From the NCBI RefSeq assembly GCF_001418225.1, contig NZ_LIPT01000013.1:22242-86241 (forward strand): a stretch of DNA of 64,000 bases, in the 5' to 3' direction. The notes beneath the pieces were generated by a model. The model did no database searches. It was not told the origin of the DNA and saw nothing but the letters and a program-made list of their open reading frames with translations. A program made the position numbers and the translations under genes. Positions 1 to 9,319 of the stretch are shown one piece after another (the first letter of the stretch is position 1; the number at the start of each line of letters is the position of its first letter). This DNA is from Pannonibacter indicus (lineage in GTDB: Bacteria > Pseudomonadota > Alphaproteobacteria > Rhizobiales > Stappiaceae).

Positions 1-576
1 TTCCGGGTCGAGCCAGTCCGGCATCACCGGCAGGCGGCCAAGCCCGGCGGCAATGGCCTTCAGCAAGGTGCGCGAGGCAAGGCCTGCGGTCATCGGATAG
101 ACCGGCTCCACATCCGGCATGGTGCCGGCCTCTTCGGGCGTCAGCACATAATCCGGATGCACCATCTGCGGGCGTTCGTTGAACCATTCTACCTTGCCGG
201 AGATGATCCGCCGCCCGCCCACGGGCAGGGCCTTTTCCAGCCAGTCCCTGTGGGCGTGGAAAAAGACAAGCGCAATCTCGCCGGTCGGATCTCTGGCGAT
301 GATGCGATAGGGCGCCTTGCCGTGGCGCGGCGAGGGTAGGTGCCGCTCCACCACCACGTCCAGCGTTGCGATCCCGCCATTCTCCGTATGTGCGATTCCC
401 GGCCGTCGTCGGCGGTCGATCACGCCGTGCGGCAGGTGGAACAGCAGATCGAGAACGCTGGCCTCACGCCCCGGCGTGCTGCCTGTCAGCCCATCCAGCA
501 GCTTGGCGATCTTCGGCCCGATGCCGGGCAGCACCGAAACCGGAGCAAACAGGGGATCGAGAAGAGAGGGACGCAT
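1..576 (-). CDS. recG: ATP-dependent DNA helicase RecG, N-terminal part (runs off the window)
   Basis: Reading leftwards from an ATG at 576 gives 192 open codons up to the window edge, so this is the start of a longer gene. The translation begins MRPSLLDPLFAPVSVLPGIG, the helix-hairpin-helix-like opening of the RecG wedge domain. It continues into an OB-fold segment (ARDPTGEIALVFFHA, about residues 95-110) and the PVYPMTAGLASRTL stretch that precedes the helicase motor in this family. RecG reverses and rescues stalled replication forks and unwinds branched DNA. The helicase motifs lie outside the window. It diverges from sdhE-mfd; recG, sdhE and mfd are commonly neighbours in Hyphomicrobiales, which supports the call. 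Confidence 0.9.
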   Translation of the reverse strand, partial: MRPSLLDPLFAPVSVLPGIGPKIAKLLDGLTGSTPGREASVLDLLFHLPHGVIDRRRRPGIAHTENGGIATLDVVVERHLPSPRHGKAPYRIIARDPTGEIALVFFHAHRDWLEKALPVGGRRIISGKVEWFNERPQMVHPDYVLTPEEAGTMPDVEPVYPMTAGLASRTLLKAIAAGLGRLPVMPDWLDPE

Positions 577-780
577 GGCACAGGAATCCGCAAGACCGAT
601 GCCGCGTTTTGGCATGGTCTGGCGGCAAGGGCAATGAAACCTCTTGAACCTTCAGGACATGCAGCCCAAAACCTTGACCTGACAGAGCCGGTTTGCGGCG
701 CTATATAGCTCGGACGATGAGCTGTCCCGTTTGCGCCGGACGCGGAAACTCCGCGCTCCGGCTGCAGGCGTCAGGACGGC

Positions 781-1119
781 ATGAGCCCGGCAACGCGGAG
801 AGACATGATGAGCGGCACAAGTGCAGATATGGCTGCAGCACAGGATGATGCCCTGACCTACCGCAAGAAGCGCATCCTGTTCCGCACCTGGCACCGGGGC
901 ATGAAGGAAATGGACCTTCTGTTCGGCGGCTTTGCCCAGTCCGAACTCGACAAGCTGACGGCAGCCGAACTGGACGAGATGGAAGAACTGATCAACGTCA
1001 ATGATCAGGACCTCTTCGCCTGGATCACCGGCAGCAAGCCTGTTCCGGCAGAATGGGACCGCCCGCTCTACCGACGCATTCTCGCCTTCCACAACATCAA
1101 GTCCAGCCGCACCGCCTGA
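781..1119 (+). CDS. sdhE: FAD assembly factor SdhE (succinate dehydrogenase flavinylation)
   Basis: Small acidic protein of 112 aa from 781, or 104 aa if the in-frame ATG at 805 is used; GGAGAGAC just before 805 makes that start equally plausible. It carries the SdhE signature RGMKEMD (about residues 40-46), the conserved surface that contacts the flavoprotein and promotes covalent FAD attachment to SdhA. The family is normally 80-100 aa. The LINVNDQDLFAWITG segment is typical of the five-helix fold. It acts in the cytoplasm and lies 66 bp upstream of mfd in the same direction. Confidence 0.9.
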   Translation: MSPATRRDMMSGTSADMAAAQDDALTYRKKRILFRTWHRGMKEMDLLFGGFAQSELDKLTAAELDEMEELINVNDQDLFAWITGSKPVPAEWDRPLYRRILAFHNIKSSRTA

Positions 1120-1185
1120 TCCGGACGGATCGCCAGTCCGCAAAAGCGCCTTTGCGCGCCGCACAGCATTTCAGGGATAAGAACC

Positions 1186-4100
1186 GTGTTCGAGAGCCTT
1201 CTCCGCGACAAGGGCAACATCACGCTGGCCAGCGTGCCGGATGGGGCCGAGGCGCTGGCGCTTGCACGCATTCTGGACGAGGGGCCGAAGCAGGGGCTTT
1301 GCGCCGTCTTCGTCGCCCGTGATGCCACGCGGGCACAAGGGCTCATCGAGGCGCTGAGCTTCTTTGCCCCCGATGTGGAAGCCCTGTCGCTGCCTGCCTG
1401 GGACTGTCTGCCCTATGACCGTGTGTCCCCGAACCCGGCCATCAGCGCGCGTCGCTTGCTGGTGCTGGGCGAACTGGCGCGGGGCTTGCAAGGCTCCGGC
1501 CGCAAGGTGCTGGTCACCACTGTCAATGCCGCCGTGCAGCGGCTGCCGGAGCGCAGCTGGGTGGCGGGCCAGACCTTCTCCTTGAGCGCAGGCACGCGCG
1601 CAGATCTCACCTCCATCGCCGCCTGGCTGGAGCTGAACGGCTTTTCCCGCACGCCGACCGTGCGCGAGACCGGCGAATACGCGGTGCGCGGCGGCATTCT
1701 CGATCTCTTCGCGCCCGGCGCGGAGGCCCCTGTCCGCCTCGACTTCTTCGGCGATACGCTGGAGACCGTGCGTGCCTTTGATCCGGAGAGCCAGCGCACC
1801 ACCGCGCCGGTGAAGAAGCTCGATCTGGTGCCGATGAGCGAGGTGGTGCTGACGGAAGAGGCGATCTCCCGTTTCCGCCGCAACTACATTGGCCGCTTCG
1901 GCGCGGCGCGGCGCGAGGATATTCTCTACCAGTCGGTCAGCGAGGGCCGCCGCTACGCTGGCATGGAGCATTGGCTGCCGCTGTTCCACGAAACGCTGGA
2001 AACGCTGTTCGACTATGTGGAGGGCGTGCCGCTCGTTCTCGATTCCCGCGCGCCGGATGCGCTGCGCGAGCGGCTGAATCAGGTGGCCGAGCATTACGCC
2101 GCCCGCAAGGAGGCGCTCGACAACGGCCATCTGGCCGGGGCCGTGCCTTATATGCCGGTGGAAACCGGCGGGCTCTATCTGGAACCTGAGGAATGGACCT
2201 CGCGCCTCGCCGATGCCGCCAGCTGCCAGATGGATGTGTTCACGCCACCGCCTGGCTCTGGCCGTCAGGTGGTGGATTTCGCCGGGCGTCAGGGCCGCAA
2301 CTTCGCCGCAGAGCGTGCCGCTGGCGACGTGAACATCTTCGATGCGCTGGTGCGCCATGTGCGGGCGCTGGTGGCCGAAGAGCGCAAGGTCGTCCTGTGC
2401 TGCTGGAGCGAAGGCTCGCGCGACCGGCTGGGGCAGATCCTGTTCGACCACGGGCTGGAGCTGGCAGCGCCCGCCGATACCTTTGCCAATATGCAGGCCC
2501 TGCCGCCGCGCACGGTGGCGCTGAGCCTTCTCGGCCTTGAAACCGGCTTCGAGGTGGACCGGCTGGTCTTCATCTCCGAGCAGGACATTCTCGGCGACCG
2601 GCTGGTGCGCAAGGGGCGGCGCAAGGCCAAGGGCGCCAATGTCCTCACCGAGGCCACCAGCCTGTCGGAAGGCGATCTCGTCGTCCACGTGGACCACGGT
2701 ATCGGCCGCTTCATCGGCCTCAAGACCATCGAGGCGCTTGGCGCGCCGCATGACTGCCTTGAACTGCAATATCACGGCGGCGACAAGCTCTATCTGCCGG
2801 TCGAAAACATCGAGCTTCTGACGCGCTACGGCTCGGAAGAGACCGATGTGCAGCTCGACAAGCTGGGCGGCGGCGCCTGGCAGGCGCGCAAGGCGCGCAT
2901 GAAGAAGCGCATCCTTGAGATTGCCGACGGGCTGATCAAGACCGCCGCTGCCCGCGCCCTCAAGACCGCGCCTGTGATTGAGACGCCGGAAGGCGTCTAT
3001 GACGAGTTCGCCACCCGTTTCCCCTATGACGAGACGGAAGACCAGCTGACCGCCATCGACGCGGTGTTCGAGGATCTGTCCTCGGGCCGCCCGATGGACC
3101 GGCTGGTCTGCGGCGACGTGGGTTTCGGCAAGACGGAAGTGGCCCTGCGTGCGGCCTTTGTTGCGGCCATGTCCGGCCGTCAGGTAGCGGTCGTGGTGCC
3201 AACCACGCTGCTTGCCCGCCAGCATTTCCGCACCTTCTCGACGCGCTTCCATGGGTTGCCGGTCAATGTCGCCCATGCCTCGCGCCTCGTTAGCCCGAAG
3301 GAGCTTTCGGCGGTGAAAAAGGGCCTGGAGGATGGATCGGTCGATATCGTCGTCGGCACCCATGCGCTGCTCGGCACCGGCGTGAAGTTCCGCGATCTCG
3401 GTCTTCTCATCATCGACGAGGAGCAGCATTTTGGCGTTAAGCACAAGGAGCGGCTGAAGGAACTGAAATCGGACGTGCATGTGCTGACGCTTTCGGCCAC
3501 GCCCATTCCGCGCACGCTGCAGCAGGCGCTGACGGGCCTGCGCGAACTGTCGCTGATCGCAACGCCGCCGGTCGATCGCCTTGCCGTGCGCACCTTCATC
3601 TCGCCGCTGGATCCGCTGGTCGTGCGCGAGGCGCTGCTGCGCGAGCATTACCGCGGCGGCCAGAGCTTCTATGTCTGCCCGCGCGTGTCCGACCTTGCGG
3701 AACGGGCGGAGTTCCTCGCCGAAAGCGTGCCGGAGGTGAAGGTGGCCATCGCCCATGGCCAGATGGCGGCGGGGCAGCTGGAAGACGTGATGAATGCCTT
3801 CTACGAGGGCAAGTATGACGTGCTTCTGTCCACCACCATCGTGGAATCGGGCCTGGACATCCCCACCGCCAACACGCTGATCGTGCACCGGGCCGACATG
3901 TTCGGCCTTGCCCAGCTTTACCAGATCCGGGGCCGCGTCGGCCGCTCCAAGACCCGCGCCTATGCGCTCTTCACCGTGCCTGCCGCCGGCAAGCTGACGG
4001 CGACGGCGGAGCGCCGCCTCAAGGTGCTGCAATCGCTGGAAAACCTCGGTGCCGGCTTCCAGCTGGCGAGCCACGACCTCGACATTCGCGGTGCGGGCAA

Positions 4101-4686
4101 TCTTCTGGGCGAAGAGCAATCCGGCCACATCAAGGAAGTGGGCTATGAGCTCTACCAGCAGATGCTGGAAGAAGCGGTGGCGCAGCTGAAGGATGGCGGG
4201 AACGAGCTTGGTGAAGACCAGTGGTCGCCGCAGATCAATGTGGGCACGCCGGTGCTCATCCCGGAAGACTATGTGCCAGATCTCAACCTGCGCCTGTCGC
4301 TCTACCGGCGTCTCGCCGATCTGACGGAAGCGCAGGAAATCGATGCCTTTGGCGCGGAGATGATCGACCGCTTCGGCCCGCTGCCGGAAGAAGTGCAGCA
4401 CCTGCTGAAGATCGTCTTCATCAAGGGCCTGTGCCGCAAGGCCAATGTGGAGAAGGTGGATTCGGGGCCGAAGGGGATCGTCATTTCCTTCCGCAACAGC
4501 GAGTTTGCCAATCCGGCAGGGCTTGTCGGCTACATCGCGGAGCAGGGCGTTCTGGCCAAGATCCGCCCGGATCAGAAGGTGGTGCTGTCACGCGACTGGG
4601 AGCGGGCGGAAGACCGGCTGAAGGGCACGGCTGTCATCATGTCCAAGCTGGCAAAGCTGGCCGGAGGCGGCAAGGCGGCGGCTTGA
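1186..4686 (+). CDS. mfd: Transcription-repair coupling factor Mfd
   Basis: 1166 aa starting at a GTG preceded by AGGGATAAGAACC. Mfd strips stalled RNA polymerase from lesions with ATP and recruits UvrA. Domains in order: UvrB-like N-terminal module (about 1-480), a CarD/RID RNA polymerase interaction domain (EGDLVVHVDHGIGRF, near 495), a SF2 helicase core with Walker A GDVGFGKTE (near 643) and DEEQ box IIDEEQHFG (near 743), the translocase motif RGRVGRS (near 914), and the C-terminal TRCF D7 domain. The length matches the family. A 1076-codon open frame on the opposite strand is a GC-rich shadow. Followed by a hairpin at 4724. Confidence 0.98.
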   Translation: MFESLLRDKGNITLASVPDGAEALALARILDEGPKQGLCAVFVARDATRAQGLIEALSFFAPDVEALSLPAWDCLPYDRVSPNPAISARRLLVLGELARGLQGSGRKVLVTTVNAAVQRLPERSWVAGQTFSLSAGTRADLTSIAAWLELNGFSRTPTVRETGEYAVRGGILDLFAPGAEAPVRLDFFGDTLETVRAFDPESQRTTAPVKKLDLVPMSEVVLTEEAISRFRRNYIGRFGAARREDILYQSVSEGRRYAGMEHWLPLFHETLETLFDYVEGVPLVLDSRAPDALRERLNQVAEHYAARKEALDNGHLAGAVPYMPVETGGLYLEPEEWTSRLADAASCQMDVFTPPPGSGRQVVDFAGRQGRNFAAERAAGDVNIFDALVRHVRALVAEERKVVLCCWSEGSRDRLGQILFDHGLELAAPADTFANMQALPPRTVALSLLGLETGFEVDRLVFISEQDILGDRLVRKGRRKAKGANVLTEATSLSEGDLVVHVDHGIGRFIGLKTIEALGAPHDCLELQYHGGDKLYLPVENIELLTRYGSEETDVQLDKLGGGAWQARKARMKKRILEIADGLIKTAAARALKTAPVIETPEGVYDEFATRFPYDETEDQLTAIDAVFEDLSSGRPMDRLVCGDVGFGKTEVALRAAFVAAMSGRQVAVVVPTTLLARQHFRTFSTRFHGLPVNVAHASRLVSPKELSAVKKGLEDGSVDIVVGTHALLGTGVKFRDLGLLIIDEEQHFGVKHKERLKELKSDVHVLTLSATPIPRTLQQALTGLRELSLIATPPVDRLAVRTFISPLDPLVVREALLREHYRGGQSFYVCPRVSDLAERAEFLAESVPEVKVAIAHGQMAAGQLEDVMNAFYEGKYDVLLSTTIVESGLDIPTANTLIVHRADMFGLAQLYQIRGRVGRSKTRAYALFTVPAAGKLTATAERRLKVLQSLENLGAGFQLASHDLDIRGAGNLLGEEQSGHIKEVGYELYQQMLEEAVAQLKDGGNELGEDQWSPQINVGTPVLIPEDYVPDLNLRLSLYRRLADLTEAQEIDAFGAEMIDRFGPLPEEVQHLLKIVFIKGLCRKANVEKVDSGPKGIVISFRNSEFANPAGLVGYIAEQGVLAKIRPDQKVVLSRDWERAEDRLKGTAVIMSKLAKLAGGGKAAA

Positions 4687-4723
4687 GGCGGGAGGATCGG
4701 GGGGGGCCGAACAGAATTGAGCA

Positions 4724-4773
4724 GCGCAGAGCGGGGGCAGGGCGCACGCCTTCTCCCATCCTGCCCTCTGCGC
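4724..4773 (+). terminator. Bulged stem-loop downstream of mfd, possible terminator
   Basis: GCGCAGAG at 4724-4731 pairs with CTCTGCGC at 4766-4773. An inner GGCAGG at 4736-4741 pairs with CCTGCC at 4760-4765. There is no T-run after it, so intrinsic termination is not certain; it may serve as an mRNA 3'-end structure. The rest of the 223 bp between mfd and the next gene shows nothing I can name. Confidence 0.45.
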
Positions 4774-4909
4774 TCCTTCCAGGCTGTTGTGCAAACCCCG
4801 CCGCAGCAACAAATTTCCGGACAGCCGCCACAATTGCGCAAGACTCTGTTAAGCGAGTCCCGGCACACTGCGAGAAGTTTCAGACCCCACGTGTCCAGTA
4901 GGTCGGCAA

Positions 4910-5245
4910 GTGCCCGCAACCACCCGTCAGCGCAAAAAATCCTTTCTCGGCAGTCTCGTTATCCCGGTCGCATCGGCTGCTGTGCTTGGTTATTTTGCCT
5001 TTCATGCGGTGAATGGCGAATTCGGCATGGCTGGGCGCGCGCGTCTGGACCGTCAGGTGGCCCAGCTTGAGGCAGAACTGGCGGAAATCAAGTCGGTGCG
5101 CGAGCATCTGGCAACCCGCGTGGCGCTGCTGCGCCCGGAAAGCCTTGATCCGGATATGGTGGATGAGCGCGCCCGCGTCATCCTTAACGTCGTGCAGGCA
5201 GATGAGCTGATTATCATGCGCGGCCGTTCCGTTGCGGCGAAATAA
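4910..5245 (+). CDS. FtsB/DivIC-type septum formation initiator protein
   Basis: 111 aa from a GTG at 4910 (TAGGTCGG upstream). A short basic cytoplasmic head is followed by one membrane segment (SLVIPVASAAVLGYFAF, about 15-31) and a heptad-like coiled coil (RLDRQVAQLEAELAEIKSV, about 44-62). A C-terminal segment with PESLDPDMVDERARVILN is typical of alphaproteobacterial FtsB-like proteins. FtsB bridges FtsL and FtsQ in the divisome. In related genomes this gene often lies just upstream of pdhA, as here, which supports the assignment. The exact FtsB orthology is inferred from topology and context. Confidence 0.8.
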   Translation: MPATTRQRKKSFLGSLVIPVASAAVLGYFAFHAVNGEFGMAGRARLDRQVAQLEAELAEIKSVREHLATRVALLRPESLDPDMVDERARVILNVVQADELIIMRGRSVAAK

Positions 5246-5360
5246 CCGGAAAACGGTTTATATTGCCGAAATAACCAAAATCAAGTTAAGTTATAAAAGT
5301 CAAATCATTTCAGTTGGTTGGGCAGTGTTACCGCGCTGCATTCAACCTCTTGGATTGACA

Positions 5361-5389
5361 ACGGCAAGCGGTTACCTTCCGCTTGCTGT
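5361..5389. promoter_or_regulatory. Inverted repeat in the pdhA leader
   Basis: GCAAGCGG (5364-5371) and CCGCTTGC (5379-5386) form a perfect 8-bp inverted repeat around TTACCTT. It extends to 11 bp if a G-T wobble is allowed. It starts directly after a perfect TTGACA (5355-5360) and ends 31 bp before the pdhA ATG. It could be an operator overlapping the promoter or an RNA hairpin in the leader. No good -10 at a normal distance from TTGACA is visible. Confidence 0.5.
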
Positions 5390-5420
5390 CTAGGGGAAAC
5401 GCCACGCAGAGACGAGGGAC

Positions 5421-6470
5421 ATGGCCGCTACAAAACAATCTTCCGCCGGTGCACGCGCGAAGGGCGCCTCCGGTCAGGGTGGTGCGGGCAACGCTGCTGC
5501 CGCCATCGCAAAATTCACGAAGGAAGAAGAGCTTCACGCTTACCGTGAAATGCTCCTGATCCGCCGTTTCGAGGAAAAGGCTGGCCAGCTTTATGGCATG
5601 GGCCTCATCGGCGGTTTCTGCCATCTTTACATCGGTCAGGAAGCTGTCGTCGTCGGCATGCAGATGGCCAAGGTGGACGGTGACCAGATGATCACCGGTT
5701 ACCGCGACCACGGCCACATGCTGGCCATGGACCTTGATCCCAAGGGTGTCATGGCTGAGCTGACAGGCCGCCGTGGCGGCCTGTCGAAGGGCAAGGGCGG
5801 CTCCATGCACATGTTCTCCAAGGAGAAGCACTTCTACGGCGGTCACGGCATCGTCGGCGCGCAGGTCGCGCTCGGCACCGGCCTTGGCTTTGCAAACAAG
5901 TACCGTGGCAATGGCAATGTTGCGATGGCCTTCTTTGGGGACGGTGCGTCCAACCAGGGCCAGGTCTACGAGAGCTTCAACATGGCCCAGCTGTGGAAGC
6001 TGCCGGTCGTGTATGTGATCGAGAACAACAAATACGGCATGGGCACGAGCGTGAATCGCGCTTCGGCCAACACCGACCTCTCCCAGCGCGGCGCCTCCTT
6101 CGGCATCCCGGGCGAACAGGTGGACGGCATGGATGTGCGTGCCGTAAAGGCAGCCTCCGACCGGGCGCTCGCCTGGTGCCGCGAAGGCAATGGCCCGTTC
6201 ATTCTGGAAATGTTGACCTACCGCTACCGTGGTCACTCCATGTCCGACCCGGCGAAGTACCGCTCCAAGGAAGAAGTCGACCGCATGCGCGGCGAGCATG
6301 ACCCGATCGAGCAGGTCCGTTCGCGTCTGCTCGAGAGCGGCTGGGCCACCGAGGACGATCTCAAGGGCATCGACAAGGACGTGCGCGCCATTGTTGCCGA
6401 AGCAGCAGAGTTTGCGCAGAACGATCCGGAGCCGGATGCGTCCGAGCTCTACACCGACATTCTGCTTTAA
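5421..6470 (+). CDS. pdhA: Pyruvate dehydrogenase E1 component, alpha subunit
   Basis: 349 aa, ATG preceded by GAGGGAC. E1-alpha with E1-beta decarboxylates pyruvate on thiamine diphosphate and reductively acetylates lipoyl groups. The TPP-binding motif [15 protein letters not shown] begins near residue 174 and ends in the usual [25 protein letters not shown] (about 270) is the phosphorylation-loop region conserved in alpha2beta2 E1 enzymes. The N-terminal 30 residues are Ala/Gly-rich and unlike the core. It is first in pdhA-pdhB-pdhC with gaps of only 14 and 16 bp, so co-transcription is expected. Confidence 0.97.
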   Translation: MAATKQSSAGARAKGASGQGGAGNAAAAIAKFTKEEELHAYREMLLIRRFEEKAGQLYGMGLIGGFCHLYIGQEAVVVGMQMAKVDGDQMITGYRDHGHMLAMDLDPKGVMAELTGRRGGLSKGKGGSMHMFSKEKHFYGGHGIVGAQVALGTGLGFANKYRGNGNVAMAFFGDGASNQGQVYESFNMAQLWKLPVVYVIENNKYGMGTSVNRASANTDLSQRGASFGIPGEQVDGMDVRAVKAASDRALAWCREGNGPFILEMLTYRYRGHSMSDPAKYRSKEEVDRMRGEHDPIEQVRSRLLESGWATEDDLKGIDKDVRAIVAEAAEFAQNDPEPDASELYTDILL

Positions 6471-6484
6471 GGCCGGGGGAATAC

Positions 6485-7876
6485 ATGCCGATCGATATTC
6501 TGATGCCGGCTCTCTCGCCGACCATGGAAGAGGGCAAGCTGTCCAAGTGGCTCAAGGCCGAGGGCGACAGCGTGAAGTCTGGCGACGTGATCGCCGAAAT
6601 CGAGACCGACAAGGCAACCATGGAAGTGGAAGCCGTGGACGAAGGCACCATGGGCAAGATCCTGGTCGCCGAGGGCACCGAGAACGTCAAGGTCAACACG
6701 AAGATCGCCGTTCTCCTCGCGGAAGGCGAAGATGCCTCTGCGATTGATGCCAGCGCTTCGGCTCCGGCTGCGGCACCGGCTCCGGCCGCAGCTGCTGCGC
6801 CTGTTGCTGCCGCTCCGGCTGCCGCTGCTCCGGCTCCTGCCCAGCCCGTCACGTCCGGCACTGCTGACAGCGACGCTCCGGCCGGCACCGAAATGGTGAC
6901 CATGACCGTGCGCGAAGCACTGCGTGATGCCATGGCCGAGGAAATGCGCCGCGACGGCGACATCTTCATCATGGGTGAGGAAGTTGCCGAGTACCAGGGC
7001 GCCTACAAGATCACTCAGGGTCTTCTGGACGAGTTCGGTGCCAAGCGCGTTATCGACACGCCGATTACCGAGCACGGCTTTGCCGGTCTTGCCACGGGCG
7101 CTGCCATGACGGGCCTGAAGCCCATCGTCGAGTTCATGACGTTCAACTTCGCCATGCAGGCGATTGACCACATCATCAACTCCGCTGCCAAGACGCTCTA
7201 CATGTCCGGCGGCCAGCTTGGCGCTCCGATCGTTTTCCGCGGACCGAATGGCGCTGCGGCCCGCGTGGGTGCACAGCACAGCCAGGACTATGCCTCCTGG
7301 TACGCCCACATTCCGGGCCTCAAGGTCATCCAGCCCTGGTCGGCTGCAGATGCCAAGGGCCTGCTGAAGGCGGCCATCCGCGACCCGAACCCGGTCATCT
7401 TCCTCGAAAACGAGATCCTCTACGGCCAGTCCTTCGAGGTTCCGAAGGTTGATGATTTCGTCCTGCCGATCGGCAAGGCGAAGATCGAGCGCGCGGGCAC
7501 GGACGTGACCATCGTCTCCTGGGGCATCGGCATGACCTATGTCATGAAGGCTGTCGACGAACTGGCAGCCATGGGCATCTCGGCGGAAGTCGTGAACCTG
7601 CGTACCATCCGTCCGCTCGACATCGACACGGTGCTCGCCTCCGTCCGCAAGACGGGCCGCTGCGTCACGGTGGAAGAAGCCTTCCCGGTCTGCTCGGTTT
7701 CCTCGGAAATCGGCTATCAGGTTCAGGAAAAGGCCTTCGACTTCCTCGATGCCCCGATCCTGCGCGTGACCGGCAAGGACGTTCCGATGCCCTATGCCGC
7801 AAACCTTGAAAAGCTGGCCCTGCCGTCTGTCAAGGAAGTCATCGACGCCGTGAAGGCTGTCACCTACAGGGACTGA
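6485..7876 (+). CDS. pdhB: Pyruvate dehydrogenase E1 component, beta subunit with N-terminal lipoyl domain
   Basis: 463 aa. Residues 1-80 are a complete lipoyl domain with the modified lysine at K43 in ETDKATM. About 50 residues of Ala/Pro linker follow, then a full transketolase-like E1-beta ([15 protein letters not shown] onward; [30 protein letters not shown], and the C-terminal transketolase domain). A lipoyl domain on E1-beta is a known peculiarity of alphaproteobacteria; elsewhere it is found only on E2. The lipoyl domain is almost identical to that of the neighbouring E2, suggesting duplication or ongoing gene conversion. Confidence 0.97.
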   Translation: MPIDILMPALSPTMEEGKLSKWLKAEGDSVKSGDVIAEIETDKATMEVEAVDEGTMGKILVAEGTENVKVNTKIAVLLAEGEDASAIDASASAPAAAPAPAAAAAPVAAAPAAAAPAPAQPVTSGTADSDAPAGTEMVTMTVREALRDAMAEEMRRDGDIFIMGEEVAEYQGAYKITQGLLDEFGAKRVIDTPITEHGFAGLATGAAMTGLKPIVEFMTFNFAMQAIDHIINSAAKTLYMSGGQLGAPIVFRGPNGAAARVGAQHSQDYASWYAHIPGLKVIQPWSAADAKGLLKAAIRDPNPVIFLENEILYGQSFEVPKVDDFVLPIGKAKIERAGTDVTIVSWGIGMTYVMKAVDELAAMGISAEVVNLRTIRPLDIDTVLASVRKTGRCVTVEEAFPVCSVSSEIGYQVQEKAFDFLDAPILRVTGKDVPMPYAANLEKLALPSVKEVIDAVKAVTYRD

Positions 7877-7892
7877 GGCGAGGGAGGCCGCA

Positions 7893-9227
7893 ATGCCGAT
7901 CAACATCACAATGCCGGCCCTCTCTCCCACCATGGAAGAGGGCAACCTGGCCAAGTGGCTGGTGAAGGAAGGTGACAAGGTTTCTCCAGGCGACGTGATC
8001 GCCGAGATCGAAACCGACAAGGCGACCATGGAAGTGGAAGCCGTGGACGAGGGCACGGTCGCCAAGATCGTGGTCGCCGCCGGAACGCAGGGCGTCAAGG
8101 TCAACAGCCTGATCGCCGTGCTCGCCGGTGAAGATGAGGATGCTTCGGCTGTCTCGGCAGCGCCTGCTGCTGCGCCCGCCAAGGCGGAAGCCGCTCCGGC
8201 CAAGGCTGAAGCTGCTCCGGCTCCGGCCGCTGCTGCACCGGCATCCGCCGGTCCGGCTCCGGTCAGTGCATCTGGCGCCCGCATTTTCGCCTCGCCGCTC
8301 GCCCGCCGTCTGGCGTCGCAGAACGGTCTGGACCTCAAGGCGATCGCAGGCTCCGGCCCGCATGGCCGTATTGTCCAGCGCGACATTGAAGCTGCGCTGA
8401 AGTCCGGCACCGGCAAGGCAGCTCCGGCTGCTGCCGCCGCAGCTCCTGCCGAGGCTCCTAAGGCCGCTGCTGCTGCGCCCGCCGGTCCCTCGAAGGACCA
8501 GGTGCTCAAGCTTTTCGCCGAAGGTTCCTACGAACTGGTGCCGCACGACGGCATGCGTAAGACCATCGCCAAGCGTCTCACCGAGTCCAAGCAGACGATC
8601 CCGCACTTCTATGTGTCGGTGGACTGCGAACTCGACGCGCTCCTGGCCCTGCGCACCCAGCTCAACGACGCGGCTCCGAAGTCCAAGGACGGCAAGCCTG
8701 CCTACAAGCTCTCGGTCAATGACATGGTCATCAAGGCCATGGCCCTGGCCCTGCGCGATGTGCCGGATGCGAACGTCTCCTGGACGGACGATGCCATGGT
8801 CAAGCACAAGCACGCCGATGTCGGCGTCGCTGTGTCGATCCCGGGCGGCCTGATCACCCCGATCATCCGCAGCGCCGAGCAGAAGGCCCTGTCCACCATC
8901 TCCAACGAGATGAAGGACCTGGGCCAGCGCGCCAAGGACCGCAAGCTGAAGCCGGAAGAGTACCAGGGCGGCACCACCGCCGTGTCCAACATGGGCATGA
9001 TGGGCGTGAAAAGCTTCTCGGCCGTGGTCAACCCGCCGCATGCCACCATTCTGGCGGTCGGCGCGGGCGAGCAGCGTCCGGTCGTCAAGAATGGCGCGCT
9101 GGCTGTGGCCACCGTCATGACGGTAACGCTCTCCACCGACCACCGCTGCGTGGACGGCGCTCTGGGCGCGGAACTTCTCGGCGCCTTCAAGGGCTACATC
9201 GAGAACCCGATGAGCATGCTGGTCTGA
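7893..9227 (+). CDS. pdhC: Dihydrolipoyllysine acetyltransferase (PDH E2)
   Basis: 444 aa. One lipoyl domain (1-80, lysine K43), an Ala/Pro linker, the peripheral subunit-binding domain (ASPLARRLASQNGLDL, about 132-147) that holds E3, a second Ala-rich linker, and the acetyltransferase core ending in the catalytic HXXXDG motif (DHRCVDGALGAELL). It transfers acetyl from lipoate to CoA and forms the core of the complex. It has a single lipoyl domain, consistent with E1-beta supplying more. A strong terminator follows at 9242. Confidence 0.97.
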   Translation: MPINITMPALSPTMEEGNLAKWLVKEGDKVSPGDVIAEIETDKATMEVEAVDEGTVAKIVVAAGTQGVKVNSLIAVLAGEDEDASAVSAAPAAAPAKAEAAPAKAEAAPAPAAAAPASAGPAPVSASGARIFASPLARRLASQNGLDLKAIAGSGPHGRIVQRDIEAALKSGTGKAAPAAAAAAPAEAPKAAAAAPAGPSKDQVLKLFAEGSYELVPHDGMRKTIAKRLTESKQTIPHFYVSVDCELDALLALRTQLNDAAPKSKDGKPAYKLSVNDMVIKAMALALRDVPDANVSWTDDAMVKHKHADVGVAVSIPGGLITPIIRSAEQKALSTISNEMKDLGQRAKDRKLKPEEYQGGTTAVSNMGMMGVKSFSAVVNPPHATILAVGAGEQRPVVKNGALAVATVMTVTLSTDHRCVDGALGAELLGAFKGYIENPMSMLV

Positions 9228-9241
9228 GTGACCCTCAGCGG

Positions 9242-9270
9242 GGCCCCGGCAGGTCCGGGGCCTTTCTGTC
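9242..9270 (+). terminator. Rho-independent terminator after pdhC
   Basis: GGCCCCGG (9242-9249), five-base loop, CCGGGGCC (9255-9262), then TTTCTGTCTT. It is a perfect 8-bp GC stem followed by a T-rich tail. It separates pdhABC from lpdA, so lpdA either has its own promoter or depends on readthrough. Confidence 0.8.
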
Positions 9271-9319
9271 TTGAAAACAGAACGCGACATTCTTGCGAAA
9301 CAAAGGCGAGGGAACATCC

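Noticed and set aside
1171..4401. 1076-codon open frame on the minus strand opposite mfd
   Set aside because: Its composition (many His, Arg, Gln, Leu) mirrors the antisense of a GC-rich gene, no motif is recognisable, and mfd is unambiguous on the other strand.
5355..5395. Complete sigma-70 promoter at TTGACA upstream of pdhA
   Set aside because: No acceptable -10 hexamer lies 16-18 bp downstream; only the -35 match and the palindrome are reported.
6467..9317. Long minus-strand open frames opposite pdhB and pdhC
   Set aside because: Antisense of Ala/Pro-rich linkers and lipoyl domains; low-complexity Gly/Ser/Arg runs and no family similarity.
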